Source: CBDFNC01 sp965249895
GTDB taxonomy: Bacteria; Pseudomonadota; Gammaproteobacteria; Enterobacterales; CBDFNC01
Direction: 5' to 3'
NCBI GenBank assembly: GCA_965249895.1
Contig: CBDFNC010000005.1
Coordinates: forward strand, 1,302,001-1,366,000
DNA length: 64,000 bases
This document shows, piece after piece, positions 51,193-58,638 of the stretch (within the stretch, counting starts at the first letter, position 1; every line of letters begins with the position of its first letter). The notes beneath the pieces are model-generated. The model made no database searches. It was not told the origin of the DNA and saw only the letters and a list, made by a program, of their open reading frames with translations. Both the position numbers and the translations under genes were made by a program.

Positions 51193-52266
51193 ATGAAAAA
51201 TGGAATCAATGTTGCTGCGGTCAGCGAGCTGGTACACGAAATTCGCAACGTCCCTGGAGAAGGGGAGATCCACTATGGGGTGGCACTGGACTGGCTAGGA
51301 GGGCTCACCATGGAAATACGCACCCTCCCCCTGACTTTTGGCAGCAAACGCTTGGGCCGGGATTTTACTTTCCGGGTAGACCACCCTAGCAATCCGGATC
51401 CCGAGGCAGCACCTTGTCCCGCAGACTTTTTTATGACGGGTGTAGGAGCTTGTGTAGCTAACATCCTGGTCCAAGGGGCATCTTATAAAGGCATTACTCT
51501 GGACAGCTTAACGGTCTCAGCCGCCGCCCAACTGAGCCCGGCCACCCTGGAGCAAGCCGCACAACAATGTCTGACGGCCCCTCAACTAGAGGTGGTGGTA
51601 AAAGGGAATGGCAATCGCTGGCAATACAAACAGATGATGATCAATGTGGCGCGATTTTCCCCTAACTATATTACGGCGACACTGGCAAACCAGATAACCC
51701 TGGAGTATCAGCACAAATCGCCCGATGTAACGGGCAGGTTAGGCCAAGCCAGCACAGGTCACCATTCAGGGCCGCCTGCCCGAATCCAAAGCGAGGGCCA
51801 GCCGTTAACATTGGGGGCTCAACTCAATTGGCGAAACGGCACCCAGTTTGACGGGAGTTTGCTACCCCGCCAATGGCTAGCGGAGAGCTGGTCGTTACCC
51901 ACTCGGTTTGTCGTCGACCAACCCTTACCCGCCGCAGGCCTCAATGAAGCCCCTAACCCTCAAGAATATTTGTTGGCTGGTGTACTGTCCGATGTCGCCC
52001 AGCGACTGGTGCAGATTTGCCAACAGCAGGAAGTCCCACTCTTGTCCTTGTCTGCCAGAATGCGCTGCAGGTTGGATATGAAAGGTTGTTTTAACCTGTT
52101 TAACAAAGCGGCGGTTCAATTACAGGATAATCACATTGAGCTGACCGCCAGCAGTCAGGCCAGCGAACAGGATATGCACCGCTACCTGGATCAGGCCATC
52201 GCCAGCTCTGTTTGCTGGCAGAGCTTCGTGACCGCCTGCCCCATATCTCTGGAAAGGCAAGCGTAA
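51193..52266 (+). CDS. Two-domain OsmC-like protein
   Basis: 357 residues. Residues about 30-175 form a recognisable OsmC/Ohr-like domain (TMEIRTLPLTFGSKRLGRDF, then TGVGACVANILVQGASYKG) with one conserved cysteine in GACV. A second, weaker OsmC-like half spans about 205-350 (PLTLGAQLNWRNGTQFDG, LLAGVLSDVAQRLVQIC). Its GVL-SDV helix has no cysteine where the first domain has one. OsmC proteins act on hydroperoxides with thiols, but many members have unknown roles. It starts 12 bases after the PLP enzyme, in the biosynthetic operon, so a sulfur- or thioester-related step is conceivable. Confidence 0.75.
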   Translation: MKNGINVAAVSELVHEIRNVPGEGEIHYGVALDWLGGLTMEIRTLPLTFGSKRLGRDFTFRVDHPSNPDPEAAPCPADFFMTGVGACVANILVQGASYKGITLDSLTVSAAAQLSPATLEQAAQQCLTAPQLEVVVKGNGNRWQYKQMMINVARFSPNYITATLANQITLEYQHKSPDVTGRLGQASTGHHSGPPARIQSEGQPLTLGAQLNWRNGTQFDGSLLPRQWLAESWSLPTRFVVDQPLPAAGLNEAPNPQEYLLAGVLSDVAQRLVQICQQQEVPLLSLSARMRCRLDMKGCFNLFNKAAVQLQDNHIELTASSQASEQDMHRYLDQAIASSVCWQSFVTACPISLERQA

Positions 52267-52272
52267 CCCAAG

Positions 52273-53529
52273 ATGGATAAGACATTGACAACACTGAATC
52301 AACAAACGACAACCAGTAAGATGTGGCTATTAGCCGGCCTGTATATTTCTCAGTTTTTAGGCGTGGGGTTTATCCTTTCCGCCGTCCCCGCTATCTTACG
52401 AAGCGAAGGGGTCGGCCTGGATAAAATTGGCTGGATCTACGGGCTGGGACTGATCTGGTCCCTGAAGTTTCTTTGGGCGCCTCTGGTTGACCGCTACGGC
52501 AGCGGACGGCTGGGCCACTATCGTAGCTGGTTGCTGGTAATGCAGTCATTGCTGGTTGTTTTTCTGCTATTGGCGGCCTGCTATGACATTCCACAACAAC
52601 TCACTGTCCTTGCCTTTATATTCGCCGCCATTTCAATGGCCTCTGCCACCCAGGATATCGCCGCAGATGCCCTGGCAGTTAATCTGCTTAGCCATAAGGA
52701 GCGCGGCTTGGGCAACACTATCCAGGCCAGCGGCGGTATGCTAGGCAATATGATTGGGGGCGGCTTAGTGCTGATCGCCTATCAGTGGCTTGGTTGGAGC
52801 GGCAGTATGGGTGTTCTGGCCCTGGCAAGTGCCCTGCCCCTGATACAAATTATTCGCCATAAGGAAGCACCTGCTCCTGCCGCCAGCCGTCAGGATAAGC
52901 CCGGACTTAAGGATCTGCTCACCCTGTTCCGCCGCCCGGGCATGCTACATTGGTTTGGATTACTGTCTCTGTTTTACACCGGTATCAGCATGGCGTACGC
53001 CTTGCTAAATCCTATGCTGGTTGACCTGGGCTGGAGCCTGGACAAAATAGGCTTCACCACTAACGTGCTCGGGTCGGGGTTTGCGATCCTGGGCAGTCTG
53101 CTGTCAGGTTACTGTATCCATAAGTTAGGTCGTAAGATCAGTATGTTACTTTCCTGCACAATCACGGCCACCGCAATTGTAGCCTTAATGCCCCTGGCCC
53201 TGGGTCATCACCAGACGCTAAATGTTTACCTCGGCGTGGCTTTGGTCATGTTGGGTTCCGGGTCCGCATCCACGGTTATTTTTACCACCGCCATGGACAA
53301 GAGCAAAACCAACTCGGCTGCCACCGATTTTACCGCACAAATCGCCATTTCTACCTTGTTAGCCTTTGTGGCCAGCGGCATAGGGTTAGGCGTCGCAGAG
53401 CAAACCGGTTATCTGCCCGTTCTTTCGGCCGCCTTGGGTGTTGCCATCCTGGCCATGCTGGCAACGGTAAGTTATCGCAGGTTTGGCGCTGTAGAAGCAG
53501 CAAATCCCGACCAGGCCTACTCGGTATAA
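52273..53529 (+). CDS. MFS transporter of the YbtX/RhtX/FptX siderophore type
   Basis: A 418-residue membrane protein with about twelve segments, starting 7 bases after the OsmC-like gene. LKFLWAPLVDRYGSGRLGHY and ASATQDIAADALAVNLL are typical of the AmpG/RhtX branch, whose members import siderophores such as rhizobactin and pyochelin across the inner membrane. YbtX holds the same place in yersiniabactin clusters. It is the last gene of the plus-strand operon. Import of the ferri-chelator or its fragment is the likely role. Confidence 0.88.
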   Translation: MDKTLTTLNQQTTTSKMWLLAGLYISQFLGVGFILSAVPAILRSEGVGLDKIGWIYGLGLIWSLKFLWAPLVDRYGSGRLGHYRSWLLVMQSLLVVFLLLAACYDIPQQLTVLAFIFAAISMASATQDIAADALAVNLLSHKERGLGNTIQASGGMLGNMIGGGLVLIAYQWLGWSGSMGVLALASALPLIQIIRHKEAPAPAASRQDKPGLKDLLTLFRRPGMLHWFGLLSLFYTGISMAYALLNPMLVDLGWSLDKIGFTTNVLGSGFAILGSLLSGYCIHKLGRKISMLLSCTITATAIVALMPLALGHHQTLNVYLGVALVMLGSGSASTVIFTTAMDKSKTNSAATDFTAQIAISTLLAFVASGIGLGVAEQTGYLPVLSAALGVAILAMLATVSYRRFGAVEAANPDQAYSV

Positions 53530-53857
53530 CGCCGCTCAATTAAGGTCTGGCTGATGTCGGGCCTTATCAAGGACTAAGCCGTATGGTAATTTTCAGCCCG
53601 TGATAGAACGCTCAAAATACCGTACTTTTGACATGGCTTAGAGCCCAGGGTGATATAGCTTAATATTATCGTGGGGCAGAGCCACCGTGCAGTAAAATGG
53701 AAGATGCGACACAAGCTTATTTTTTGCTTTAACTTGCACTTTCCTTAAGTATTTGACTTACCTGTCGATATAGATTCTAGGACTGTATAATGTGTTTAAT
53801 CGAGTACAGTCTATATTTAGTCCAGGGTAAAGGCATGATAACGGGAAGAACTAAACA
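53530..53857. other. 328-base gap between the MFS gene and the YjfB-like gene
   Basis: A weak hairpin (AAGGTCTG/CGGGCCTT, with wobbles and no T-run) follows the MFS stop. A TATAAT at 53786 might serve the next gene, but no well-spaced -35 element is seen. Nothing else is recognised. Confidence 0.4.
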
Positions 53858-54046
53858 GTGGATATGAGTATAGTTGGTGGTGTAATGAGCCAACAAACAA
53901 AAATTAATACACTTGAGAAAGTCAATGTTAGTTTGTTAAAGTCGAACAATGAACAAGCTGAACAACAAGCAACAAAATTGCTTGAATCAGTTTCACCACC
54001 TCAACCAGAGGGAAACTTAGGCCATAAAATAGACGTACATGTGTAA
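53858..54046 (+). CDS. Small YjfB-like putative motility protein
   Basis: A 62-residue protein beginning at a GTG (VDMSIVGGVMSQQ), with GGGAAGA eight bases upstream. The pattern of an N-terminal MD-S segment, a central helix (VNVSLLKSNNEQAEQQATKL), then PPQPEGNLGHKIDVHV matches the small YjfB family, found near flagellar and chemotaxis genes but without a known function. It is unrelated in sense to the neighbouring cluster and adjoins an IS200-like element. Confidence 0.6.
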   Translation: MDMSIVGGVMSQQTKINTLEKVNVSLLKSNNEQAEQQATKLLESVSPPQPEGNLGHKIDVHV

Positions 54047-54059
54047 GATACTTCTTGTA

Positions 54060-54672
54060 AGTTAAATTACCTCCGGCAAAGCCGGAGGCTTATTAGGGGA
54101 CGCCCTCGAAGGGCTCAAGTAAGCGCCCAGGGCGCATCAAATACCGAACTTCAACTGATCTCGATGTTCATCATTCTTTTCTTGGTTCCGAATGTACTCT
54201 CGAACCATTGCTTCATCTAAGCCAACCGTAGACACAAAATATCCTCTGGCCCAAAACGCCTCACCTGTGAAATTCCTCTGCCTTCCCTTGAAGGTTTTCG
54301 CTATTGAGATAGCGCTTTTCCCTTTCAGCTGGCCCACCACATTCGACACCGTCAATGTCGGCGGAATACTCAAGCACATATGGACGTGATCCTTCATTAA
54401 GTGCCCCTCCTCGATCACCACGCCCTGTCTTCGAGCAAGGTCATGAAATATCTCGCCCAGATGATTTCTGATTGCACCAAATATCAACTTCTGCCTTTTC
54501 TTTGGGATAAATAAAATATGGTACTTACAATCCCAGCGCGTATGGGACAAAGTTTTGTAGTCTCGCATAGGTTTTTCCTTCCTTCTCTTGGTCGAGAGTG
54601 GAAGGTACCTTTACCGCGGTAAAGGTAGAACCTATGGGAGTCTCCCCGGCAGAGCCGGGGGTTTACCCATGA
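54060..54672 (-). mobile_element. IS200/IS605-type insertion sequence (tnpA only)
   Basis: A tnpA gene is flanked by subterminal hairpins: CCTCCGGC-AAA-GCCGGAGG at 54070-54088 beyond its 3' end and CCCCGGC-AGA-GCCGGGG at 54644-54660 before its 5' end. A 22-base perfect palindrome (TACCTTTACC-GC-GGTAAAGGTA, 54606-54627) lies in the leader. Unlike DDE elements there are no terminal inverted repeats, as expected for Y1 elements. Exact ends are approximate. It separates the biosynthetic operon from the uptake genes. Confidence 0.82.
54137..54568 (-). CDS. tnpA: IS200-type Y1 transposase TnpA
   Basis: 143 residues, full length for TnpA of IS200. The HUH motif is in KDHVHMCLSIPP and the catalytic tyrosine is in VREYIRNQEKND. 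It acts as a dimer on single-stranded DNA, recognising the subterminal hairpins. It appears intact. Confidence 0.95.
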   Translation of the reverse strand: MRDYKTLSHTRWDCKYHILFIPKKRQKLIFGAIRNHLGEIFHDLARRQGVVIEEGHLMKDHVHMCLSIPPTLTVSNVVGQLKGKSAISIAKTFKGRQRNFTGEAFWARGYFVSTVGLDEAMVREYIRNQEKNDEHRDQLKFGI

Positions 54673-54734
54673 TTAATTAGTTCAATAATTTAGCTATATA
54701 AACCTCAACTAGATCTGACTCTTCACTATAAAAA

Positions 54735-54797
54735 ATGAGGGTTACCTACTTTGATTAAAGGCCACTAAACCAATCAACGTGAGAAAGGTAACCCTCA
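54735..54797. repeat. 12-bp perfect inverted repeat with 39-base spacer
   Basis: ATGAGGGTTACC (54735-54746) and GGTAACCCTCAT (54786-54797) are exact complements. They lie between the IS200-like element and the ABC genes. They could be ends of a lost mobile element, a protein-binding site, or a long hairpin. Confidence 0.6.
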
Positions 54798-54859
54798 TAA
54801 TTCAGAGTATATCGGGATTAACGAATCAGACTGCTACCCCAATAAAAAGGCTTGCCGTG

Positions 54860-54908
54860 AAGGCGCTAACTTCTCTGCTCGCCATTTATCCAGAGAAAGT
54901 AGCGCCTT
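54860..54908 (-). terminator. Hairpin downstream of the ABC transporter genes
   Basis: AAGGCGCTAACTTCTCTG and CAGAGAAAGTAGCGCCTT form an 18-bp stem with minor mismatch and a 13-base loop, beginning 6 bases beyond the stop codon of the last minus-strand ABC gene. No strong T-run follows on the minus strand, so it may be a processing or stability hairpin rather than a classic terminator. Confidence 0.45.
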
Positions 54909-54913
54909 GCTTC

Positions 54914-56641
54914 TCAACGACTAAGCCGCCACTGCTTAGCAGATACCTGAGTTCGCCACAAACTGGCGTACAGTCCGTCTTTTTCCAGTAGCTCTGAATG
55001 TACACCCCGCTCTACTATCCGGCCCTGATCCATTACCAGGATCTGGTCTGCATTCACCACTGTGCTGAGTTTATGGGCGATAATCACCAAGGTCTTCCCC
55101 TTAACCAAAGCTTCGAACGCCTGTTGTACGTCACGTTCGTTTTCCGGGTCCAAAGATGCCGTGGCTTCATCCAGTAAAATAATCGGGGCGTCTTTGAGCA
55201 GCGCTCGCGCAATTGAGATACGCTGCTTTTCTCCACCAGACAGCCTGGCTCCACCTTCTCCTATCTGGGTATCGTAGCCCTGAGGTAGCGCAGTAATAAA
55301 ATCGTGACAGTTGGCCTGGCGACAAGCTCGCTCTATGCTTTCCCTGTCCGCCTGGTCATTTGCCAGTTTGAGGTTGTTTAAAATACTGTCTTCGAACAGG
55401 TATACCTGCTGAAACACCATGGCGATGTGCTGCATCAGATAATCCACCGGCCAATCCGTGACCGGCCGCCCTCCCACCTCTATCACGCCAGAGTCCTGAT
55501 CCCAGAAACGCGCAACCAGGTTCGTCAGTGTGGTTTTACCCGAGCCGGAAGGGCCCACCAACGCAGTGACCGAGCCACAAGGCAGAGTCGCCGATATATT
55601 GTGTAATACAGGTCTGCCGTCGTAGCTAAAACTAACATCTGACAAACGGAACCCTGCACTATGATCAAAGTCCAGTGCCCGACCATCCGACATCGGCTTT
55701 TCGTCTAACAGCATCTGCAGTCTTTTTCCGGCACGGGTCATAAAGCCCATTTCTGCCGCAAACAAGGATAAGGTGAGTAATGGCCGGTAAAAGCGCACTG
55801 ACAAGATCAGGAACAAGAGAAATTCGGCTAGTTGGATTTCCTGATTCAACAACAGCCAGCTACCAAACACCAATAACAAGGGGAAACCCACTTCCACCAA
55901 GGCACTAAAGGAAACAGGCGCCAGGCCACCCAGAAGTTCCATCTTAAGCGCCTGTTTGTTTAGGTTTCGCATAGACTCATCCAAACGCGCAAAGCGAGAG
56001 CCTGTCAGGGAAAATGCCCTTAGCACCTTGATCCCTTGCAAATACTCCAGCATCGCCATGTTGACCTCAGCTAAGCCGCTAAGCACTTTGTCGGCCTGGC
56101 GTCGGCTTAGTTTATTCAACCAAAGATACAGGGGTACAGCCAATGGCAAGCTCACCACCATCACCAACGTCATACGCCAATCCACCCAAGCCAGAGCCGT
56201 CAATATCAATAAGAGGGTACTCGTTACAGCCAGGATTTGGGCGTAAAGGTAGGAAAACAATCGCTCTGTAAATTCCATATCCTGGGTAACTACTGTATTG
56301 ATGTAACCCGCGTCTATGCGGTTAAAGTAACCCATGGACAAGCGGCGTAAGTGATCAAATAAACGTAAGCGGATATCACTGCCGCAACGGTAGGAAAACT
56401 TACTCATCGCTTTATAGCTGTAGGCTGCCAGTCCCATGCGTAACAGCTGGCAGAGAAAAATACCGGCGCAGGCCAGCCAAAGCAGATTTTCCCTGGGCTG
56501 CTTACCGAGTAATTCCACCACCAAAAAGTAAAGTAATACAAAAGGAAAACCGGCCAGCAGGGATTCCAATAAACTCAGGCACACGTGCCACTTTAACTCG
56601 GGTAAAGGCCTACCCGTCAGGCTCCGCATCAGTTTAAGCAT
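54914..56641 (-). CDS. ABC half-transporter, YbtQ-like
   Basis: A 575-residue membrane-ATPase fusion starting at the ATG at 56641, whose codon overlaps the end of the upstream ABC gene. Six membrane segments occupy the first ~300 residues. The ATPase domain has Walker A (GPSGSGKTT), signature LSGGEKQRISIARAL and Walker B (IILLDEATASLD). In yersiniabactin systems a YbtP/YbtQ pair of this build, despite an exporter fold, takes in the ferri-siderophore. The same gene order with a TonB receptor suggests the same role here, though export cannot be excluded. Confidence 0.88.
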   Translation of the reverse strand: MLKLMRSLTGRPLPELKWHVCLSLLESLLAGFPFVLLYFLVVELLGKQPRENLLWLACAGIFLCQLLRMGLAAYSYKAMSKFSYRCGSDIRLRLFDHLRRLSMGYFNRIDAGYINTVVTQDMEFTERLFSYLYAQILAVTSTLLLILTALAWVDWRMTLVMVVSLPLAVPLYLWLNKLSRRQADKVLSGLAEVNMAMLEYLQGIKVLRAFSLTGSRFARLDESMRNLNKQALKMELLGGLAPVSFSALVEVGFPLLLVFGSWLLLNQEIQLAEFLLFLILSVRFYRPLLTLSLFAAEMGFMTRAGKRLQMLLDEKPMSDGRALDFDHSAGFRLSDVSFSYDGRPVLHNISATLPCGSVTALVGPSGSGKTTLTNLVARFWDQDSGVIEVGGRPVTDWPVDYLMQHIAMVFQQVYLFEDSILNNLKLANDQADRESIERACRQANCHDFITALPQGYDTQIGEGGARLSGGEKQRISIARALLKDAPIILLDEATASLDPENERDVQQAFEALVKGKTLVIIAHKLSTVVNADQILVMDQGRIVERGVHSELLEKDGLYASLWRTQVSAKQWRLSR

Positions 56642-58409
56642 GAACGGGCTCCTTCGCTTGTGAATCACACACCTGCCAATCACGTGCCTGGTTTTGCACC
56701 TGCCACATTCGCAGATATTGCGGGCTGTTTTTTAGCAACGCTTGGTGGCTCCCCTGTGCTCGGATCTGCCCGTCGTCGACCAGCAAGATCTGATCGGCCC
56801 CCTGAATACTCGCTAACCTATGGGCAATCACCAGCACTGTTTTATCCTGTAAAAGTTCGGCCAGGGCCCGCTGAATACTCGCTTCGCTGTTGGCATCCGT
56901 ATAGGCGGTAGCTTCATCCAAAATAATATAATCGGCATTCTTGATAATGGCCCTGGCGATGGCCAGGCGCTGTTGTTCACCGCCGCTCAGATGATTCCCC
57001 CGATTACCGATGCGGGTGTCATAGCCCTGAGGTAATTTCATAATAAAGTCGTGGGCACAGGCCGCTTTAGCCGCTTTTATTATGCTGTCCATGGAAATAT
57101 CCTTAGCACCCATCTGCAAATTTTCCTTGATACTGGCGTCCAACAAAAATATATCCTGAAACACAAAAGCAATTTGCTTCATCAGCGCATCTTGTTGCCA
57201 ATGCCGGATGTCAACGCCACCCAGGCTAATGCTGCCTGATTGTACATCCCAAAATCGCGGGATCAACTGAGCTAGCGTGGTTTTCCCCGCCCCAGACGGC
57301 CCTACTAAGGCCACCAAGCTGCCCTTTTTCACCTTAAAGCTCATATTTTTAATAAAGGGGACATCGCCATAACTAAAATCCACCTTGCTGAACACAATAC
57401 CTTCAGCCGATACTGGCTCGCTCACTTTACCGTCAGCCAAGGGTTTGGCTTCCAGCACGGAGCGGATACGTCGGGTGCCCGCCAGGATCTGAGTCAGCAT
57501 GCCACCGAACATCACCAGGTTGTGTAAAGGCTCCATCAGGCCGCTGCCCAATAGCAGGAAAAGCAACAGCACAGGTAACTGGATATCGCCGCCCAGGTAC
57601 AAGGCTAACCCCAATGGCGCCAGGACCACTAACCCCGCATCCAGGGTCACTCTAAACCCTGCATACGATATGGCGGTATCATCCACCCATCGCTCTACCG
57701 TGCGCCTGTAACCAAGCACACTATCCCTTAGCTTATGGAATGAAGTGCCACTCAAGTTGAAGGCTTTCACTACCGGCATGGCCTGGACATATTCAACCGT
57801 GCTGGCATTCATTTCAGACATATTCTTATGATATTCGGCTACTTTAGGTTTGTAGTTGCTAAACGTCAGCGCTTGCCAAAAAATAGCCAGGGGTAAAGGC
57901 AATAAAGCGGCCAGGGCAAGCCGCCAATCGAGCAACGCCAGGCCGGTCAAAACCAGCAGAGGTGTCGCCAGCGCATTAATGAGATCCCCCAGGTGATGGG
58001 CAATAAAAACTTCTATCCGCTCCACATCCTCACCCAGCACCTTTTTAATGGTGCCCGAGCTTTGCGCGGTAAAATAACCTAGGGGAAGTCGCGCCATATG
58101 CTCCGTCATCTTATTGCGGATCCGATACAGGAGGTCAAATGCCGCCATATGGGATAAACAGGTAGCACCAAGGATGAACAGATAGCGCACGAGTATAGCT
58201 GCCAGGGCGATAGCTCCATAAGTCCAGACTTGCTGCCAAGCTGCATTCTCTTGTAACAGCAGCTCAAGCACCAGGTATATCATCACAAAAGGGACCAGGG
58301 AAGCTAAGCTACTGAGCAGGTTGAGGAAACTCACCAATACCAGCTTTAACCTGTGCTTTCCCGCCAGGGACAATAGCCAGGTAAAGTCGGATAACGCACT
58401 ATTTTTCAT
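56634..58409 (-). CDS. ABC half-transporter, YbtP-like
   Basis: 591 residues: six membrane segments, then an ATPase domain with GPSGAGKTT, LSGGEQQRLAIARAI and YIILDEATAYTD. It would pair with the next gene, which overlaps its 3' end by 8 bases. The closest relatives by organisation are the YbtP/YbtQ inner-membrane transporters of metallophore systems. It is downstream of the receptor gene but beyond a strong terminator, so it probably has its own promoter in 58410-58600. No Fur-like box was seen there. Confidence 0.88.
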   Translation of the reverse strand: MKNSALSDFTWLLSLAGKHRLKLVLVSFLNLLSSLASLVPFVMIYLVLELLLQENAAWQQVWTYGAIALAAILVRYLFILGATCLSHMAAFDLLYRIRNKMTEHMARLPLGYFTAQSSGTIKKVLGEDVERIEVFIAHHLGDLINALATPLLVLTGLALLDWRLALAALLPLPLAIFWQALTFSNYKPKVAEYHKNMSEMNASTVEYVQAMPVVKAFNLSGTSFHKLRDSVLGYRRTVERWVDDTAISYAGFRVTLDAGLVVLAPLGLALYLGGDIQLPVLLLFLLLGSGLMEPLHNLVMFGGMLTQILAGTRRIRSVLEAKPLADGKVSEPVSAEGIVFSKVDFSYGDVPFIKNMSFKVKKGSLVALVGPSGAGKTTLAQLIPRFWDVQSGSISLGGVDIRHWQQDALMKQIAFVFQDIFLLDASIKENLQMGAKDISMDSIIKAAKAACAHDFIMKLPQGYDTRIGNRGNHLSGGEQQRLAIARAIIKNADYIILDEATAYTDANSEASIQRALAELLQDKTVLVIAHRLASIQGADQILLVDDGQIRAQGSHQALLKNSPQYLRMWQVQNQARDWQVCDSQAKEPVHA

Positions 58410-58601
58410 CTACTTTTCCAACAAAAAAGAACATTTTGACAACTAAACCTCGCCTGCTCCGCCCACTTTCGGAGTACTAGCACTCTATGGTGGAACTTCG
58501 GGTCACTACAGGAAGGTTAAAGGGGGAAATACAGGCGTTAGTTTAATTTCCCGTCAGGCCGCTTGATTCGCGCGCCGATGGCGGTATTACAGTCAAAAAA
58601 G

Positions 58602-58629
58602 TTTCGCTGCTCAAAAATGAGCAGCGAAA
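58602..58629 (-). terminator. Strong intrinsic terminator after the TonB receptor gene
   Basis: TTTCGCTGCTCA and TGAGCAGCGAAA form a perfect 12-bp stem with an AAAA (minus strand TTTT) loop. On the minus strand it is followed by C and six T. It lies 10 bases after the receptor stop codon and should end most transcripts before the ABC genes. Confidence 0.88.
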
Positions 58630-58638
58630 TCGATCCCC

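Noticed and set aside
53753..53791. TTGACT and TATAAT as a sigma-70 promoter for the YjfB-like gene
   Set aside because: The spacing is 27 bases, far from the usual 16-18; only the -10-like element might be real.
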